Positions 17,107 through 27,875 are shown, counted from the first letter of the stretch. The stretch: DNA of 64,000 nt from Acinetobacter sp. C32I (GCF_023702715.1 NZ_CP098480.1:3038001-3102000); one strand, 5' to 3'. Translations and numbers: made by a program. Notes: generated from the sequence alone by a model not told the origin.

Positions 17107-17982
17107 ATGCTGAAATATTTACTCAAAGCACCTGAGGCTGTCTGGGCTGCGACTTCGCCCGCACCAGCAAAGGCAGAAAATCTAAAAATTAAATATCTGG
17201 GGACTGCAGGGTTTATTCTGTCTGATAATAATCGAAGCTTAGTGCTTGATCCTTTTATTAGCCGCCCAAGTCTTTGGCAGACCTTTACTCAGCCTTTATC
17301 TAGCGATCCCGCATTGGTTAAACACTATATCCCTGATGCGGATGAGGTGTTGATTGGACATGCGCATTATGACCATATTCTGGATGCCGCAGAAGTGTGT
17401 AAACAAACAGGTGCTCGCCTGATTGGTTCACAAGCCAGTGTGATGTATGGGCGTTCCGCAGGCTTGCCTGAGCAACAGATGCAAGCCACACAGGGCAGGG
17501 AAGTGATTCACTGCGGTTCTTGGCAAGTGATTGGCTTGCCTTCAATCCATGGCAAAGCCTTGTTTGGTCGTGTGCCATTGCCAGGAGATATGACCGTACC
17601 ACCACCGTATCCACCAAAATTTCATCAGTTACGGCATGGTTTGGTGTTGAACTGGTGGATTGATACAGGCCAGCTGTGTGTTGTTCACATTGATTCTGCT
17701 GATTTTATTGAGCAAGAGTTGCAGGGTAAACACGCTGATATTGTGTGTTTGTGTGCAATCGGACGCAAATATCGTCCAAACTATGTCAAAGATGTAGTGC
17801 GATTACTGAGGCCTAAATACATTATTCCATGCCATTGGGATAGCATGGTGACGCCGATTGATGACGTTCCTCAGTTGTTGCCTGGGGTGAATATTCCTGA
17901 GTTTATTGAAGAAATAAAAGCGTGTGGCGTTATACCTTTGTTTATGCCAATTTTGGGCGAACTTTATTTTGAACAAAAATGA
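17107..17982 (+). CDS. MBL-fold metallohydrolase
   Basis: Metallo-beta-lactamase-fold hydrolase of 291 residues. The metal motif HAHYDH (residues 85-90) is intact, with further ligands likely at SIHGKALFG, HIDSADF and the C-terminal PCHWDSM. The sequence style is that of UlaG/NAPE-PLD-like members, probably acting on a phosphoester or lactone. No signal peptide is evident. The ribosome site is AAAGGA, six to ten bases upstream. Convergent with dnaK, with a shared terminator between them. Confidence 0.85.
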   Translation: MLKYLLKAPEAVWAATSPAPAKAENLKIKYLGTAGFILSDNNRSLVLDPFISRPSLWQTFTQPLSSDPALVKHYIPDADEVLIGHAHYDHILDAAEVCKQTGARLIGSQASVMYGRSAGLPEQQMQATQGREVIHCGSWQVIGLPSIHGKALFGRVPLPGDMTVPPPYPPKFHQLRHGLVLNWWIDTGQLCVVHIDSADFIEQELQGKHADIVCLCAIGRKYRPNYVKDVVRLLRPKYIIPCHWDSMVTPIDDVPQLLPGVNIPEFIEEIKACGVIPLFMPILGELYFEQK

Positions 17983-17990
17983 TTCATCTT

Positions 17991-18025
17991 AAAATAAAAA
18001 ACCGCGCTTTCGCGCGGTCTTTTTA
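17991..18025. terminator. bidirectional terminator between MBL gene and dnaK
   Basis: Perfect stem ACCGCGC (18001-18007) / GCGCGGT (18012-18018) with TTTC loop. A run of A precedes and CTTTTT follows, so it can terminate both convergent transcripts. Confidence 0.92.
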
Positions 18026-18035
18026 AAGAGACAAA

Positions 18036-19979
18036 TTATTTCTTGTCATCTTTTACTTCTGTGAACTCAGCATCTACAACGCCATCATCCGCTTTCTGTT
18101 GTTGACCAGCATCGCCACCTTGGAATGCATTTGGATCAAAACCTTCTGCGCCGCCAGCACCTTGTGCTTGTTCATAAGCACGTTGAGTGATTGGCATCAA
18201 GATGTTTTGTAAAGCTTCAGTTTTCGCTTTGATGTCTTCAACATCATTTTCTTTCGTTGCTGCTTCAAGCTCAGAAACAGCAGTTGTGATCGCAGTTTTT
18301 TCATCTTCAGTGACTTTGTCACCAAGATCTTTTACTGCTTTCGTCGAGCTAGAAACGAGCGCATCTGCTTCGTTACGTGCTTTCGCTAACTCTTCAAACT
18401 TGCGATCTTCTTCAGCATTTGCTTCAGCATCTTTGATCATTGCATCGATTTCAGCATCAGACAAACCTGAGTTTGCTTTGATCTGGATTGATTGCTCTTT
18501 ACCCGTGCTCTTATCTTTTGCAGATACTTTCAAGATACCATCCGCGTTGATGTCGAACGATACTTCAATTTGCGGTACGCCACGTGGAGCAGGTGGGATA
18601 TCGCCTAATTGGAAGTTACCCAACAATTTGTTTTGTTGAGCCATCTTACGTTCACCTTGGTAAACCGAAATGTCTACGGCAGGCTGATTGTCAGCAGCGG
18701 TAGAGAACACTTGTGATTTCTTCGCAGGAATCGTGGTGTTTTTCTCAATGATCGGAGTCAATACGCCGCCCATTGTTTCGATACCTAAAGTTAAAGGTGT
18801 TACGTCTAATAAAAGTACGTCAGTTTTGTCACCAGACAATACCGCACCTTGAATCGCTGCACCAATCGCAACTGCTTCGTCAGGGTTCACGTCTTTACGT
18901 GGCTCTTTACCGAAGAATTCTTGTACTTTTTGTTGTACAAGTGGCATACGAGACTGACCACCCACTAAAATTACGTCAGAGATGTCAGAAGTCGAAAGAC
19001 CCGCATCTTTAAGCGCAATACGGCAAGGCTCAATCGTACGAGCAACTAAGTCAGCAACCAAACCTTCAAGTTTTGCACGTGTTACGTTGATCACTAAGTG
19101 TTTAGGACCAGTCGCATCAGCCGTGATGTATGGAAGGTTGATTTCAGTCGCGTTAGATGAAGAAAGCTCGATTTTTGCTTTTTCAGCAGCTTCTTTCAAA
19201 CGTTGTAACGCAAGTGGATCATTTTTCAAGTTCACACTTTGTTCTTTCTTGAATTCTTCAACCAAGAATTCAATTAAAGCGTTATCAAAGTCTTCACCAC
19301 CAAGGAAAGTATCACCATTTGTTGATAACACTTCGATTTGTTGGTCGCCATCAAGGTCAGCGATTTCAATGATTGATACGTCGAATGTACCACCACCTAA
19401 GTCGTAAACTGCAATTTTACGATCGCCTTCTTTTTTGTCCATACCGAACGCAAGTGCCGCAGCAGTTGGTTCGTTGATGATACGTTTAACATCAAGACCA
19501 GCAATTTTACCTGCGTCTTTAGTCGCTTGACGCTGTGCATCGTTAAAGTAAGCAGGAACAGTAATTACTGCTTCAGTTACTGTTTCACCTAAATAGTCTT
19601 CTGCAGTTTTCTTCATCTTTTTCAAGATTTCAGCAGAGATCTGTTGTGGTGCTAATTTTTTATCGTTTACTTCAACCCAAGCATCGCCATTGTCCGCTTT
19701 GATGATTTTATAAGGGACAAGACCGATATCTTTTTGTACTGCTTGATCTTCATAACGACGACCAATTAAACGCTTGATTGCGAATAATGTGTTTTTCGGG
19801 TTGGTTACCGCTTGACGTTTCGCGCTTTGGCCCACAAGGATCTCGCCATCTTTATATGCGATGATCGATGGAGTTGTACGTGCGCCTTCTGCGTTTTCGA
19901 TTACTTTTACTTTATCGCCTTCAAGTACAGCAACACATGAGTTGGTAGTACCTAAGTCAATACCAATAATTTTTGCCAT
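18036..19979 (-). CDS. dnaK: chaperone DnaK (Hsp70)
   Basis: Cytoplasmic ATP-driven chaperone, about 647 residues: N-terminal ATPase ([43 protein letters not shown]), substrate-binding domain, then a lid with a glycine/glutamine-rich tail ending in the acidic [10 protein letters not shown]. The start at 19979 (MAKIIG) has an AGAGGAAC ribosome site; an upstream ten-codon extension is spurious. dnaJ is not adjacent. grpE lies upstream on the same strand but with its own promoter. A heat-shock-like promoter precedes dnaK. Confidence 0.99.
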   Translation of the reverse strand: MAKIIGIDLGTTNSCVAVLEGDKVKVIENAEGARTTPSIIAYKDGEILVGQSAKRQAVTNPKNTLFAIKRLIGRRYEDQAVQKDIGLVPYKIIKADNGDAWVEVNDKKLAPQQISAEILKKMKKTAEDYLGETVTEAVITVPAYFNDAQRQATKDAGKIAGLDVKRIINEPTAAALAFGMDKKEGDRKIAVYDLGGGTFDVSIIEIADLDGDQQIEVLSTNGDTFLGGEDFDNALIEFLVEEFKKEQSVNLKNDPLALQRLKEAAEKAKIELSSSNATEINLPYITADATGPKHLVINVTRAKLEGLVADLVARTIEPCRIALKDAGLSTSDISDVILVGGQSRMPLVQQKVQEFFGKEPRKDVNPDEAVAIGAAIQGAVLSGDKTDVLLLDVTPLTLGIETMGGVLTPIIEKNTTIPAKKSQVFSTAADNQPAVDISVYQGERKMAQQNKLLGNFQLGDIPPAPRGVPQIEVSFDINADGILKVSAKDKSTGKEQSIQIKANSGLSDAEIDAMIKDAEANAEEDRKFEELAKARNEADALVSSSTKAVKDLGDKVTEDEKTAITTAVSELEAATKENDVEDIKAKTEALQNILMPITQRAYEQAQGAGGAEGFDPNAFQGGDAGQQQKADDGVVDAEFTEVKDDKK

Positions 19980-20027
19980 TGATTGTGTTCCTCTAAAATT
20001 TTGTTGCAATGTTTTGCTTGTTATTCG

Positions 20028-20055
20028 ATATGAGAGTCAATTGGTATTTTTCAAG
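20028..20055 (-). promoter_or_regulatory. candidate heat-shock (sigma-32) promoter of dnaK
   Basis: Reading on the minus strand, CTTGAA (20055-20050), a 14-base spacer, then TCTCATAT (20035-20028) match the sigma-32 consensus CTTGAA-N13-15-CCCCATNT fairly well. It lies 49 bases upstream of the dnaK start. Confidence 0.6.
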
Positions 20056-20129
20056 CATTTTTATGAAAAAAAATCAAAAAACTCTCAAATTTCTGCACTT
20101 TTGAGCAAATAAACGCTTTGCTACTTGGA

Positions 20130-20675
20130 TTATTGACCTACCATCACCATCGCTGGGCGGAGTAGGCGACCATTTAAGGTATAACCCTTCTGTAAAACAG
20201 TGCCAATTTGGTTGGCTTTGGCATTTGGATCGATCCCAACCGCTTGGTGTAAATCTGCATTGAAGCCATTTTGGGTATCCGCTTCAAGCACGCCAAATTT
20301 TTCCAGTGTGGTCAGTAATGATTTCAGGGTTAGCTTGACGCCTTCAAGCACAGGCGTTTCTTCTTCGCCAGCTGCTTGAATTGCACGTTCAAGGTTATCG
20401 ACAGAATCCAGTAATTCTTTTGCAAATTTTTCTAGCACGGTATCTTTGTGCTTTTCAGATTCGCGTTGAATACGCTCGACACTCTTCTGCGCTTCATAAA
20501 CAGCATTGGCAGTACGTGCTTTTTCTAATTTCAAGCTTTCTTCAAGTTTTGTGATTTGCGCTTGTAAATCTTCAACGCTAAGCTCGTTTGCCTGCTCTAC
20601 ACCTTCAGCTTGAGTTTGTTCAGCCTGTTGCTCATTTTGAATGTCTTGAGCTTGCTCATTGTGCTCATTAGCCAT
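20130..20675 (-). CDS. grpE: nucleotide exchange factor GrpE
   Basis: About 181 residues. GrpE releases ADP from DnaK. An acidic, Q-rich N-terminus and a long helical coiled coil (residues about 40-90: [20 protein letters not shown]...) precede the C-terminal beta domain ([18 protein letters not shown]...[20 protein letters not shown]). The start at 20675 is chosen for GGAGAT seven bases upstream. 150 bases separate it from dnaK. Confidence 0.97.
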   Translation of the reverse strand: MANEHNEQAQDIQNEQQAEQTQAEGVEQANELSVEDLQAQITKLEESLKLEKARTANAVYEAQKSVERIQRESEKHKDTVLEKFAKELLDSVDNLERAIQAAGEEETPVLEGVKLTLKSLLTTLEKFGVLEADTQNGFNADLHQAVGIDPNAKANQIGTVLQKGYTLNGRLLRPAMVMVGQ

Positions 20676-20788
20676 TGATGATCTCCGTTGAAAAAGGTTC
20701 TTAAACATGTACAGTCCTTTTTGGCGTGAATGCTCATAGGGTTAAACCCGAACTGCCACATCTTGGTCATTCATAGATAGGGATGAAG

Positions 20789-20813
20789 TATGGGCAAGCC
20801 GACAAAATTCAAG
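20789..20813 (-). promoter_or_regulatory. candidate heat-shock (sigma-32) promoter of grpE
   Basis: On the minus strand CTTGAA (20813-20808), a 13-base spacer and CCCATA (20794-20789) match the sigma-32 consensus well. It lies 114 bases upstream of the grpE start. Confidence 0.65.
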
Positions 20814-20835
20814 CGTTCAGGTCGATTTAAATCTT

Positions 20836-21729
20836 TTAATTTTGCTGATCTAAGTAAAAATTTAAGTTTTCAATCACAAAAGCAATAAATTCTTGGGTGA
20901 TTTTGGGTAAATGTTGTCTAGATGCATAGACTAGGGACAAGGTCAGATCGGGTGCAGCAAAATCTGTAAATACCTGTTGCAAACGCTGTTGCGCAATATC
21001 TTTACGCACCAATAATGTTGGCAGCATGGCAATCCCTTGGGCTTTAAGACACATTTGATAAAGTGCAATCACATCATTGCTTTTAAACGTAACATTTAAT
21101 GGATAGTTCTGTGGTTGCTGATCTGTATCAAACAAGGTCCAGTACTGGTTATGGGTATGATGGGCAATGCATTCATGTTGGATCAACTGGCTGGGATGTA
21201 ACAGGGGAGTGTGGTCTTGTAAGTAATGTGGATGTGCGCAAAAGGTGGATTCAATTTGACAGACTGGGCGGGCAATCAGTCCATCTGCAACTTTCTGGGT
21301 AATCCTCAAAGCAAGATCCACATGAGCATCCATCAGGTCGACCGTATTTTCAGTTAAATAGACATCAAAATGAATTTGTGGATAGCGTTTCTTAAATTGC
21401 TTAATGCATTCATTCACGCCCAATTGAAACAGAAACAAGCCGCAGGTAAAACGAATCGTGCCACTATGTTGTTCTGGTGCGGCCAAAGCTTCGAGCAGGT
21501 GTTGCTGCTGTAAAATATTTTCGCAGTAGACCAGCGCTTTCTCACCCGCAGGGGTGAGTGACACTTTACGGGTATTGCGTTGAAATAGACGCGTCGAGAA
21601 GGTTTGTTCAAGGTGTTCTAAATAACGTGACACCATGGCTTTAGAATAATCCAGATGTTCGGCTGCTTTGCTCAGATTGCCTTGATGCGCAATACAGACA
21701 AAGACTTGAATGGCTTTTAAGGTATCCAT
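20836..21729 (-). CDS. LysR family transcriptional regulator
   Basis: About 297 residues: N-terminal winged helix-turn-helix (MDTLKAIQVFVCIAHQGNLSKAAEHLDYSKAMVSRYLEHLEQTF) and C-terminal periplasmic-binding-like effector domain. It is transcribed away from an exported MBL-fold gene, and a palindrome (21743-21759) lies between them, so that gene is the probable target. The start at 21729 (MDTLKA) aligns with family members better than the ATG four codons upstream, which runs close to the operator. Effector unknown. Confidence 0.9.
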   Translation of the reverse strand: MDTLKAIQVFVCIAHQGNLSKAAEHLDYSKAMVSRYLEHLEQTFSTRLFQRNTRKVSLTPAGEKALVYCENILQQQHLLEALAAPEQHSGTIRFTCGLFLFQLGVNECIKQFKKRYPQIHFDVYLTENTVDLMDAHVDLALRITQKVADGLIARPVCQIESTFCAHPHYLQDHTPLLHPSQLIQHECIAHHTHNQYWTLFDTDQQPQNYPLNVTFKSNDVIALYQMCLKAQGIAMLPTLLVRKDIAQQRLQQVFTDFAAPDLTLSLVYASRQHLPKITQEFIAFVIENLNFYLDQQN

Positions 21730-21742
21730 GTTTATTATCATT

Positions 21743-21759
21743 GTTGCAAGATATGCAAC
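21743..21759. promoter_or_regulatory. candidate LysR operator
   Basis: Perfect inverted repeat GTTGCA-AGATA-TGCAAC, a typical LysR-type T-N11-A shaped site. It sits in the divergent gap just in front of the regulator gene. Confidence 0.7.
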
Positions 21760-21836
21760 ATTTTATCTTAATTTAGTGTGTTTATTCAGCAATAATTGCA
21801 ATTTAAAGTGTTCCTTATCAAATTGGAGACGATAAG

Positions 21837-22691
21837 ATGAATACCAAACCTTATATCATTGCTTTATCCACTTTAGCAGCAACATCTGCGGCTTTTGCAC
21901 AAGACTTAAAAATCCAGAACTTTTTGGCTCAACCTGAACATTTTGGTGTGACTTCGACCTTGATTGAAGGCGATAAAGAAGTGTTATTGGTGAATGCACA
22001 ATTCTCTAAATCAGAAGCATTGCGTATTGCGGCCGATATTTTAGATAGCGGCAAAACCTTAAAAACCATTTTTGTCAGCTATGGCGATCCAGACTTCTAT
22101 TTTGGTTTAGATGTGTTTAAGCAATACTTCCCGAATGTGCAAGTGATTGCGACCCCTGAAACAGTGAAGCATATTCAGGATACGCAAGCGTTGAAAGTAC
22201 AGTATTGGGGACCAAAAATGGGAGCCAATGCACCGAGCAAGATTATTGTTCCACAAGCGTATACGGCTAAAACCTTAAAATTAGAAAATGAAAATATCGA
22301 AATCAAAGGTAAGAAAGAACTGACTTATTTATGGATTCCGAGTGCCAAAGCTGTGGTTGGTGGTATTCCAGTATCATCAGGTATTCATCTGTGGACTGCG
22401 GATACCCCAACAGTCAAAGATCGTGCAGAAGTGGTACAGACTTTAGAGAGCATCAAAGCCTTAAATCCACAAGTGGTAGTACCTGCACATATGAAAGCAG
22501 GCGCAGCGGAAGGTCTTGATGCGGTGAATTTTTCGATTGACTATTTAAAGCAGTATGAAAAAGCGGTAAAAGCCAGCAAAAATTCAGCTGAATTAATTGG
22601 AATTATGCAAAAGCAGTATCCAACTTTAGGTGAGTCGAGCAGTTTAGAGTTGGGCGCCAAAGTGGTGAAAGGTGAGATGCAATGGCCTTAA
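21837..22691 (+). CDS. exported MBL-fold protein lacking the canonical metal motif
   Basis: A 284-residue protein with signal peptide MNTKPYIIALSTLAATSAAFA. The rest has the strand pattern of an MBL-fold hydrolase (STLIEGDKEVLLVNAQF; VVVPAHMKAGAAEG). Where active enzymes have HxHxDH it has SYGDPDFYFG (residues 81-90), keeping only the aspartate. It may be a binding protein or use another metal arrangement. Transcribed divergently from the LysR gene and probably controlled by it. A terminator follows. Confidence 0.75.
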   Translation: MNTKPYIIALSTLAATSAAFAQDLKIQNFLAQPEHFGVTSTLIEGDKEVLLVNAQFSKSEALRIAADILDSGKTLKTIFVSYGDPDFYFGLDVFKQYFPNVQVIATPETVKHIQDTQALKVQYWGPKMGANAPSKIIVPQAYTAKTLKLENENIEIKGKKELTYLWIPSAKAVVGGIPVSSGIHLWTADTPTVKDRAEVVQTLESIKALNPQVVVPAHMKAGAAEGLDAVNFSIDYLKQYEKAVKASKNSAELIGIMQKQYPTLGESSSLELGAKVVKGEMQWP

Positions 22692-22714
22692 ACCAAGCCA
22701 AATAAATGGAAAAG

Positions 22715-22739
22715 CCGTGATGATGAGTCACGGTTTTTT
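22715..22739 (+). terminator. rho-independent terminator
   Basis: Stem CCGTGA / TCACGG (22715-22733) followed by six T. Confidence 0.85.
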
Positions 22740-23079
22740 ATGGCTGCTACATTTATTTTTAATCAAAATTATTCAATTGTAATCTTTTAAGCAGATTGTA
22801 CGGTGTTTCTATGAATTATAAAAAAATAAGATAATCGCTTTTTAACTGCAAAAATAAAGCTAAAAATCGTGAAATTACTTTAACTTTAATGCTTTAGCGA
22901 TTTTGCATGTTTTTTTTAATATGTGAAATATGAAAAGAGTTGATTTAAGAAAAATTGCAAAATAGAGCGGCTTACATAACAAACTGCAACTAATCCGCAT
23001 CACGTTCGAGAAAAAAATTGTGAATCATAGGCATCGCAAAGACAACTTTGCTTTTTGTCATAATGAAAGGAAATACGAA
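22740..23079. other. AT-rich leader region of small lipoprotein
   Basis: 340 bases without a gene, AT-rich. The notable item is a terminator-like hairpin at 23036-23056 (GCAAAG-ACAA-CTTTGC then five T), 23 bases before the lipoprotein start. It could act as an attenuator or protect the message. Confidence 0.45.
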
Positions 23080-23319
23080 ATGAAAAAGTTAGCATTGATT
23101 TCTGCGGTTGTAGCTGGTGTTGCATTAACAGCTGTAGGTTGCTCAACTCAAGGTGGTTTAGACGCGTCTGGCTCAGCTCAAACAACAGGTGCAAGCCCTG
23201 CTGGTGTACAAGGTGGTGTTGGCGTACAAGCTGGTTCATCAGTTGATGTTCAATCTGGTGGCGCTTCTGCGGATGTATCTGGCTCAGTTTCTGGTTCAGC
23301 AGGTACGACAGCTCAATAA
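23080..23319 (+). CDS. small lipoprotein, low complexity
   Basis: A 79-residue lipoprotein. MKKLALISAVVAGVALTAVGC gives a good signal with the lipobox TAVGC, so the mature protein starts at Cys21 and is lipid-anchored. The mature part is almost wholly G, S, A, V, Q, T (for example GVQGGVGVQAGSSVDVQSGG), with no domain. The ribosome site is AAAGGAAA. The high codon regularity and a structured 3' region suggest an abundant transcript. Function unknown. Confidence 0.8.
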   Translation: MKKLALISAVVAGVALTAVGCSTQGGLDASGSAQTTGASPAGVQGGVGVQAGSSVDVQSGGASADVSGSVSGSAGTTAQ

Positions 23320-23330
23320 TTTTTAGAATG

Positions 23331-23413
23331 AAGTTAGCTTCGCATAAGATTAAACACACGATGCCGCATGCAATCTTACTAATGTACTGCTATACATTGC
23401 GCGAAGTTAACTT
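23331..23413 (+). ncRNA. candidate three-way-junction RNA element after lipoprotein gene
   Basis: Outer stem 23331-23343 pairs with 23401-23413 over 13 positions (one G-U). It encloses two further stems: TAAGATT/AATCTTA (23345-23351 with 23372-23378) and AATGTA/TACATT (23381-23386 with 23393-23398). Together they make a compact three-way junction just after the lipoprotein stop codon. A terminator follows at 23448. Not a family I know; predicted from complementarity only. Confidence 0.45.
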
Positions 23414-23447
23414 AATTCATAAAACGGACACTTTTAGAGTGCTATAG

Positions 23448-23476
23448 ACTAGAACGAATTTATTCGTTCTAGTTTT
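23448..23476 (+). terminator. rho-independent terminator
   Basis: Perfect 11-pair stem ACTAGAACGAA / TTCGTTCTAGT with TTTA loop, then TTT. Probably ends the lipoprotein transcript including the structured 3' region. Confidence 0.75.
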
Positions 23477-23651
23477 ATCGTTTTAACAATCTCATGTTAA
23501 AACAGCATTTAATTGACATAAAAAGTAGCTGTGAATAAGCACTATGGTTAATGACTTTTTGATAATAGCCCTTTAGCGTACGACATATTTTTCAAATCTT
23601 GAACTTGATCTAAGACTTTAGAAAAGCATATAGTCGAAGACAACAAGAATT

Positions 23652-24749
23652 ATGGACAGAGCGAAGAAGGGGACAGAAGTGACAGCATTACCTCAGAAAA
23701 TTCAAATAATTTTAGACAAAGGGCAAGGCCCCGCTGCACGAGCGCTAGATAAGCTCCCCAAAATCGTACAAGAGTCTCTCGCTAAGCTTCTCGCTTATCC
23801 ACACCAATATCCAGATTTAGATTCTTTTACCAAATGTCTGATGGCCGTCCAAATTAAACAAGGGCGCATTGGCTTTATTGGGGATGATCCAATTGAGTCT
23901 CGCCGTCAGTTTGATGCGCAAATGTTGGCAATTATCAATAAACCGACTTCAATTGACTCGGTTGAGGACATTCGCCTTCCACTACAAAGCGGTACAGTCT
24001 TTGCCAGACATTATCATCCTGCGCCCAATAAAAAATTGCCAATGATTGTGTTCTATCATGGTGGTGGTTTTGTGGTGGGTGGTTTGGATACCCATGACGA
24101 AGCCTGTCGTCTGATTGCCAAGTATGCAAAAGTACAGGTCTTAAGTATTGATTACCCACTTGCACCAGAAGCATCACCACAACTGTTGATCAAATCATGT
24201 GAAGATGCTTTGGCATGGGTGTATCAAAATCGCCGTCAATTGAAAATCTATAAAAACCGAATTGCGGTTGCAGGGGATAGTGCAGGGGGCAATATCAGTA
24301 CCACGGTTGCGCAACATTCTGTAGGTAAGGCCTACGCACCTCAAGCACAATTATTGATTTATCCCGTGGTTGATTTCAAAAGCCGCCATCCTTCTTTCTA
24401 TGCCTATGGAGAGGGCTTGGTGTTGACCAGTAAAGATGTGGATTATGTGACTGACTATTATGCAACACAGCATGATGTTGCATTAGATGATCCATTAATC
24501 TCACCAACCTATGGCAGTCTTAGAAAGTTAGCACCAGCCTATGTGATTACTGCCGGGCATGACCTACTGCATGATGAGGGTGCAATCTATAGCCATAAGC
24601 TAAGACAAAACGGGGTGAAAGTTCAATACGTGGATTACCCAGATCAGACTCACGGCTTTATTAACCTCACGCCAGTCTCAAGTAAGGCCAAACGCAATAC
24701 CATTGAAGTTGCCAAAAACTTTAGAAAGTTTTGGGATAAACATAGTTAA
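23652..24749 (+). CDS. alpha/beta hydrolase, HSL-type esterase/lipase
   Basis: Hormone-sensitive-lipase family hydrolase, 365 residues. It shows the oxyanion motif YHGGGFVVGG, the nucleophile elbow VAGDSAGGN, and C-terminal Asp and His of the triad in HDLLHDE and DQTHGFI. No signal peptide, so probably cytoplasmic; likely acts on short or medium acyl esters. The ATG at 23652 has a weak ribosome site. GTG 23679, behind AAGGGGAC, is an alternative start that would remove nine residues. Its terminator contains a perfect parS-like palindrome. Confidence 0.9.
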   Translation: MDRAKKGTEVTALPQKIQIILDKGQGPAARALDKLPKIVQESLAKLLAYPHQYPDLDSFTKCLMAVQIKQGRIGFIGDDPIESRRQFDAQMLAIINKPTSIDSVEDIRLPLQSGTVFARHYHPAPNKKLPMIVFYHGGGFVVGGLDTHDEACRLIAKYAKVQVLSIDYPLAPEASPQLLIKSCEDALAWVYQNRRQLKIYKNRIAVAGDSAGGNISTTVAQHSVGKAYAPQAQLLIYPVVDFKSRHPSFYAYGEGLVLTSKDVDYVTDYYATQHDVALDDPLISPTYGSLRKLAPAYVITAGHDLLHDEGAIYSHKLRQNGVKVQYVDYPDQTHGFINLTPVSSKAKRNTIEVAKNFRKFWDKHS

Positions 24750-24758
24750 TAATGTCCG

Positions 24759-24790
24759 AACCGATGTTTCACGTGAAACATCGGTTTTTT
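24759..24790 (+). terminator. terminator whose stem is a parS-like palindrome
   Basis: A 28-base perfect palindrome (24759-24786), with T continuing to 24790, follows the hydrolase gene. Its core 24765-24780 is TGTTTCACGTGAAACA. Confidence 0.75.
24765..24780. promoter_or_regulatory. parS site (ParB-binding), perfect match
   Basis: TGTTTCACGTGAAACA is the 16-base consensus for chromosomal parS (TGTTNCACGTGAAACA). ParB loads at such sites to drive origin segregation, and they cluster near oriC in most bacteria. Here it is embedded in a terminator-like palindrome between two genes. Confidence 0.85.
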
Positions 24791-24882
24791 GTTTTAAAGA
24801 TAACAAATAGAAATAGCAAAATAGCATCAGCAAAATTAAGATGAGCGTTCACAACAAATCTATGATCAAGCCGAGAAAAGCA

Positions 24883-25440
24883 ATGATGAAAAAGTTGTTC
24901 ATGACAACAGGTTTAATTTTGGCAAGCAGCCATTTATTTGCAAATACCATGGTTGATATGAAAACCAGTATGGGCAACATCGAAATCGAACTTTTTGATG
25001 ATAAAGCACCTGTATCTGCAAAAAACTTTGAAAGCTATGTAAAAAGCAACTTCTATACAGGCACGATCTTTCATCGCGTGATTCCTGGCTTTATGGTGCA
25101 GGGCGGTGGTTTAGATGCCAATATGGTTGAGAAGGCAACCAAAGCACCAATCGTAAATGAGGCGAGCAATGGTTTGAAGAACACGCGTGGTACTTTGGCC
25201 ATGGCACGTACCAGTAACCCGAACTCTGCAAGCAGTCAATTCTTTATTAATGTCGCAGATAATAACTTTTTAAATAAGTCGCCGATGGATGCAGGTTATG
25301 CCGTATTTGGTAAAGTGACCAAAGGGATGGATATTGTCGATAAGATCGTAAATGTGCCGACAGCTAACTATGGAATGCATCAAAATGTTCCGAAACAACC
25401 CGTTAAAATTATCAGTGTACAGATAAAGAACAGTAAGTAA
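24883..25440 (+). CDS. periplasmic peptidyl-prolyl cis-trans isomerase, cyclophilin type
   Basis: Cyclophilin of about 185 residues, PpiA-like. A signal peptide ([20 protein letters not shown]) directs it to the periplasm. Core motifs are [33 protein letters not shown] and [17 protein letters not shown]. The start at 24883 or the next codon fits the signal peptide; an ATG 14 codons earlier would precede it with a charged stretch. It helps fold proline-containing exported proteins. Confidence 0.93.
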   Translation: MMKKLFMTTGLILASSHLFANTMVDMKTSMGNIEIELFDDKAPVSAKNFESYVKSNFYTGTIFHRVIPGFMVQGGGLDANMVEKATKAPIVNEASNGLKNTRGTLAMARTSNPNSASSQFFINVADNNFLNKSPMDAGYAVFGKVTKGMDIVDKIVNVPTANYGMHQNVPKQPVKIISVQIKNSK

Positions 25441-25445
25441 AAAAC

Positions 25446-25478
25446 AAAGCAGAAATATGTATAAAATATTTCTGCTTT
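25446..25478 (+). terminator. probable terminator after cyclophilin gene
   Basis: Perfect 13-pair stem AAAGCAGAAATAT / ATATTTCTGCTTT with a 7-base loop. The T run (AATTTTA) is imperfect. Confidence 0.6.
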
Positions 25479-25569
25479 AATTTTATGTGCTTACGAGAAT
25501 TGTGCTGCTTTGTTAAACAGGTTTGTGTGTAAAAAAAGAACACTCGATAAAACAAGGGTTTAAAAAAGC

Positions 25570-25597
25570 TTGCACCCTAAAAAAAATCTCCTATAAT
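25570..25597 (+). promoter_or_regulatory. rRNA operon promoter
   Basis: TTGCAC (25570-25575), 16-base spacer, perfect TATAAT (25592-25597). AT-rich DNA lies upstream and a GC-containing discriminator (GCACTCATCCCGACGCG) downstream, as usual for growth-rate-controlled rRNA promoters. About 265 bases before the 16S start. Confidence 0.85.
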
Positions 25598-25680
25598 GCA
25601 CTCATCCCGACGCGATGAAGCAAAAATAACTTAGCTTTACTGGTTAAGTTGTTAAATATTTATTGCGTTGATTTGCCGCT

Positions 25681-25715
25681 GACGAGGTGGTAAAAAGATC
25701 ATTAAGAGAATAGAA
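25681..25715 (+). promoter_or_regulatory. leader motif, 16S copy (candidate antitermination element)
   Basis: GACGAGGTGGTA followed by ATCATTAAGAGAATAGAA. Almost the same sequence recurs in front of 23S at 27842-27875. Duplication before each large rRNA suggests a boxB/boxA-like Nus antitermination signal. Confidence 0.5.
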
Positions 25716-25726
25716 GAACAACTTGT
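25713..25726 (+). other. 16S processing stalk, 5' arm
   Basis: GAAGAACAACTTGT is perfectly complementary to 27432-27445 on the other side of 16S, forming the double-stranded stalk cut by RNase III. Confidence 0.75.
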
Positions 25727-25862
25727 GTGGATTTTTACTAGTTGATCAATCGAAAATATTTCATTGATTGAAGAGTAGAAATTTCTCGAAGTTTATTTGA
25801 GCGAATTTTTAGTCAGAAAATTGATGAGCCAAGATTTGTAGCCATAAGCTACTAATGATTTT

Positions 25863-27400
<1,538 letters not shown>

Positions 27401-27431
27401 ACGAAAGATTGGTGACTGGTAAGAATCCACA

Positions 27432-27445
27432 ACAAGTTGTTCTTC
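27432..27445 (+). other. 16S processing stalk, 3' arm
   Basis: ACAAGTTGTTCTTC pairs with the 5' arm at 25713-25726. Confidence 0.75.
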
Positions 27446-27459
27446 GAAGATGTATCTGA

Positions 27460-27536
<77 letters not shown>

Positions 27537-27591
27537 AATCTGATTGCAGTAGCTTGGATTGAAAGATATGTCGTTCATTAAGTGATAAGCT

Positions 27592-27667
27592 GGGGACTTA
27601 GCTTAGTTGGTAGAGCGCCTGCTTTGCACGCAGGAGGTCAGGAGTTCGACTCTCCTAGTCTCCACCA
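27592..27667 (+). tRNA. tRNA-Ala (TGC anticodon)
   Basis: 76 bases from GGGGACTTAGC to AGTCTCCACCA, with encoded CCA. The anticodon loop is CTTTGCACG with anticodon TGC. Follows tRNA-Ile in the spacer. Confidence 0.97.
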
Positions 27668-27841
27668 AATTCGAGGGTAAACAAAGCAACGCTTTGTCCG
27701 AGAATTTAAGCAAACAGCTATGCTGTGCGCAGGCACACATAGGATGTAGCTTGAAGCTAAGAAGATTATAGAGTTTAGTGAATACAGTCCAAGTTGACTG
27801 GTTTATTAATCTCTGTGATTTATCACAGTTTACTACTCACC

Positions 27842-27875
27842 GACGAGGTGGTAGTTAATCATTAACAGATTAGAA
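27842..27875 (+). promoter_or_regulatory. leader motif, 23S copy (candidate antitermination element)
   Basis: GACGAGGTGGTA then ATCATTAACAGATTAGAA, nearly identical to 25681-25715 in the 16S leader. The remaining 16S-23S spacer (27668-28105) shows no other gene. Confidence 0.5.
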
